A DNA stretch of 7,314 bases, from positions 1 to 7,314 of the forward strand of contig NZ_JBFJVE010000164.1 in the NCBI RefSeq assembly GCF_041624275.1. The letters are read 5' to 3'. Position numbers and translations under genes: made by a program. This DNA comes from Shimia sp041624275 (GTDB lineage Bacteria; Pseudomonadota; Alphaproteobacteria; Rhodobacterales; Rhodobacteraceae). Below, piece by piece: positions 5,875 through 7,314 of the stretch; position 1 is the first letter of the stretch; the number at the start of each line of letters is the position of its first letter. A model generated the notes under the pieces. It was not told the DNA's origin. It was given only the letters and a program-made list of their open reading frames with translations, and searched no databases.

Positions 5875-6143
5875 CAGCCGATCACCTTGTTCCACGCGAT
5901 CAGCTCGACACTTTGGAACAGGTCGGCCTTGTTGTAGGGATCATTGGCAGCCCAGTCGCGGGCGGCGGCCAGATCCATGTCGAGCACGATCAAAGAGCCG
6001 CACATCTCGCCGTTCTCGTCGAGAAAGGGGCCGGCCATTTCCACCGCTTCGGTGGCTTTCAGATAGGCCACATGGGCGTCGCGGTTGGCCTTGCGGATTT
6101 CCAGCGCGCCGGGTTTGTCCTTGGCGATCAGGGCGGTTTTCAT
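5874..6143 (-). CDS. YciI-like protein
   Basis: This 89-residue protein has the YciI-like dimeric alpha/beta-barrel pattern. Visible features are an N-terminal strand (T-A-L-I-A-K-D), an R-x-x-H-x-x-Y-L helix with His24, a central G-P-F-L-D-E-N-G stretch, and the conserved D-P-Y (68-70) near the C-terminus. His and Asp are the conserved, possibly catalytic residues of the family; the reaction is not known for most members. The start is secure: ATG is 1 nt after the gpsA stop and a near-perfect AAGGAGG (6150-6156) sits 6 nt upstream within the end of gpsA. This is the strongest ribosome site in the window and suggests higher expression than its neighbours. The stop overlaps the EVE start. Confidence 0.88.
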   Translation of the reverse strand: MKTALIAKDKPGALEIRKANRDAHVAYLKATEAVEMAGPFLDENGEMCGSLIVLDMDLAAARDWAANDPYNKADLFQSVELIAWNKVIG

Positions 6144-6144
6144 G

Positions 6145-7104
6145 TCATTCCTCCTTGGGGGGACGCGACAGCAGCATTTCGACGGCGTCCGTGATCTTGA
6201 GTTTGCGGTCGATCAGCCCGACCACCGCATTGGTGATCGGCATGTCGATGTTCATGTGACTGGCACGGGCCTGCACGGCGCGGGCGGTGGCGGCGCCCTC
6301 GACGGTGATCGCCGGGTCGAAATCGTCGCCGCGCCCCAGCGACAGGCCGAACTGGTAGTTGCGCGACTGCGGCGAGGTGCAGGTCAGCGTCAGGTCGCCA
6401 AAGCCCGACAGCCCGGCAAGGGTCTCGGGGCGGGCGCCAAGCGCCTGCGCCATGCGCTGCATCTCGGCATAGCCGCGCGTCATCAGTGCCGCGCGGGCGC
6501 TTTCGCCAAGCCCGGCGCCGATGGTGGCGCCGCAGGCGATGGCCACCACGTTCTTGAGCGCGCCGCCGAGTTCGGCGCCGATGGTGTCGGTGGTGCGATA
6601 GATGCGCAGATTGGGCGCCGACAGGCTCTGTTGCAGGGCTTTTCCGACCCTGTCGTCGGCGACCGCGAGGGTCAGCGCCGTCGGCAGGCCGCGCGCGATG
6701 TCGGCGGCAAAGCTGGGGCCGGTCAGGATGGCGGGGGTCGCCTTGGGGTCGCAATCGCGGATCACCGCCACCGGGCCCAGCTCGGTTTCCAGCTCGACCC
6801 CCTTGCAGCAGGCGACCAGAAGCCGGCCGTTGAGCTGCGGCGTCGACAACAGCAGATCGCGCATCTTTTGCATCGGCACTGCCAGCAGCATGGTGTCGGC
6901 CAATGCGGCGGAAATATCCGCCGTGACCGTGAGACAATCAGGAAAGGCGACGCCGGGAATGCGGGCGGTGTTTTCACGTGATTTCCGCATCGCCGCCACG
7001 TGATCGGCATTGCGCGCCCAAAGGGTCACCGACCGCCCGGTGCGGGCCATGGAAAGGGCCAATGCGGTGCCGAAGGCGCCGGCGCCGATCACGCTGATGC
7101 TCAT
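6145..7104 (-). CDS. gpsA: Glycerol-3-phosphate dehydrogenase [NAD(P)+]
   Basis: GpsA reduces dihydroxyacetone phosphate to sn-glycerol 3-phosphate, the backbone for membrane phospholipids, in the cytoplasm. The 319-residue protein is complete. The Rossmann motif G-A-G-A-F-G (7-12) opens the protein, followed by the nucleotide-binding W-A-R-N (29-32). Other family sequences are C-K-G (100-102), G-P-S-F-A (129-133), the catalytic-lysine region G-A-L-K-N (Lys184), and G-L-S-G-F-G-D-L-x-L-T-C (231-242) with S-R-N-Y (247-250). I chose ATG 7104 because the conserved N-terminus begins there, it forms an ATGA overlap with the tsaD stop, and AAAGGGG lies about 7 nt upstream within the Lys/Gly-rich tail codons of tsaD. 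An open frame upstream is only a shadow of tsaD. The tsaD-gpsA order is common in Rhodobacterales. Confidence 0.97.
   Translation of the reverse strand: MSISVIGAGAFGTALALSMARTGRSVTLWARNADHVAAMRKSRENTARIPGVAFPDCLTVTADISAALADTMLLAVPMQKMRDLLLSTPQLNGRLLVACCKGVELETELGPVAVIRDCDPKATPAILTGPSFAADIARGLPTALTLAVADDRVGKALQQSLSAPNLRIYRTTDTIGAELGGALKNVVAIACGATIGAGLGESARAALMTRGYAEMQRMAQALGARPETLAGLSGFGDLTLTCTSPQSRNYQFGLSLGRGDDFDPAITVEGAATARAVQARASHMNIDMPITNAVVGLIDRKLKITDAVEMLLSRPPKEE
6150..6156 (-). promoter_or_regulatory. Strong ribosome binding site of the yciI-like gene (AAGGAGG)
   Basis: On the minus strand AAGGAGG lies 6 nt before the ATG at 6143, inside the last codons of gpsA. It matches the anti-Shine-Dalgarno complement fully and decides the start. 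Confidence 0.85.
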
Positions 7105-7314
7105 GCCTTGGCCCCTTTCTTGCCGCCGCCGAGCAAGGCCGGGGCGGATTTGTCCAATGGCCAGCGCGGGCGGGCCATCAATGTCATGTCGTCGCGCTGC
7201 CCGCTGCGGAACCGTTCCAGCCCGGCATAGGCGATCATCGCCGCATTGTCGGTGCAAAGCGCCAGAGGCGGGGCGGTGAAGGTCACGCCCATTTCGGCAC
7301 AAACAGTCTCTAAC
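7101..7314 (-). CDS. tsaD: TsaD, tRNA t6A37 threonylcarbamoyltransferase subunit, C-terminal end (5' part outside window)
   Basis: TsaD, with TsaB and TsaE, transfers the threonylcarbamoyl group to A37 of ANN-decoding tRNAs, an essential modification. Only the last 70 residues are present, open to the right edge of the window. The diagnostic stretch is P-P-L-A-L-C-T-D-N-A-A-M-I-A-Y-A-G (residues 15-31 of the visible part). The Asp in C-T-D-N-A-A-M is a conserved metal ligand of the ASKHA fold. The tail ends in a Gly/Lys-rich segment whose codons also supply the ribosome site for gpsA. The TGA overlaps the gpsA ATG (ATGA, 7101-7104). It is the most upstream visible gene of the minus-strand unit, whose promoter lies outside the window. 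Confidence 0.93.
   Translation of the reverse strand, partial: LETVCAEMGVTFTAPPLALCTDNAAMIAYAGLERFRSGQRDDMTLMARPRWPLDKSAPALLGGGKKGAKA

Noticed and set aside
6141..6149. Mini-ORF ATG-ACA-TGA between the AAGGAGG site and the yciI-like start
   Set aside because: Its ATG is too close to the ribosome site for efficient initiation, and the real start has ideal spacing; most likely chance.
6085..6981. Plus-strand open frame opposite gpsA (298 codons)
   Set aside because: It is a Gly/Arg/His-rich shadow of the gpsA frame without domain motifs or a supported start.

Overview
The window is ordinary chromosomal housekeeping DNA from a high-GC alphaproteobacterium. Gene content, gene order and protein sequence point to the Rhodobacterales (Roseobacter/Rhodobacter type); I do not commit to a genus. 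Coding density is very high, the third codon position is strongly G/C, and there are no mobile elements, tRNA or rRNA genes, or CRISPR repeats.

Layout. (1) Positions 1-246, plus strand: the 3' end of parB (chromosome segregation), cut by the left edge. (2) Positions 236-3079, minus strand: a tightly packed unit rph - rdgB - hemW - ybaN-like, whose last gene runs tail to tail into parB with an 11-bp overlap. (3) Positions 3080-3194: a short divergent control region with a good housekeeping-type promoter for hrcA and a weak candidate for rph. (4) Positions 3195-4830, plus strand: hrcA - grpE, a heat-shock regulator and a DnaK cochaperone. (5) Positions 4831-4991: intergenic, with an 11-bp tandem repeat and a strong hairpin terminator shared by the two converging units. 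(6) Positions 4992-7314, minus strand: tsaD (3' end only) - gpsA - yciI-like - EVE-domain gene - DGC-domain cysteine protein. The first four overlap or nearly touch; the fifth follows after 76 nt.

How they work together. Unit 2 combines RNA 3'-end processing (RNase PH), nucleotide-pool cleaning (RdgB), a radical-SAM-related heme chaperone (HemW) and a small membrane protein. Unit 4 belongs to the DnaK chaperone system. Unit 6 starts with tRNA t6A synthesis (TsaD) and glycerol-3-phosphate synthesis (GpsA). It continues with three small, poorly characterised proteins, one of which carries the nucleic-acid-modification reader fold EVE.

I found no convincing new system. The points most worth a second look are a markedly AT-rich, codon-atypical patch in the 3' part of hrcA, the EVE gene in a TsaD operon, the six-cysteine DGC protein, and the TTG start needed for hemW.
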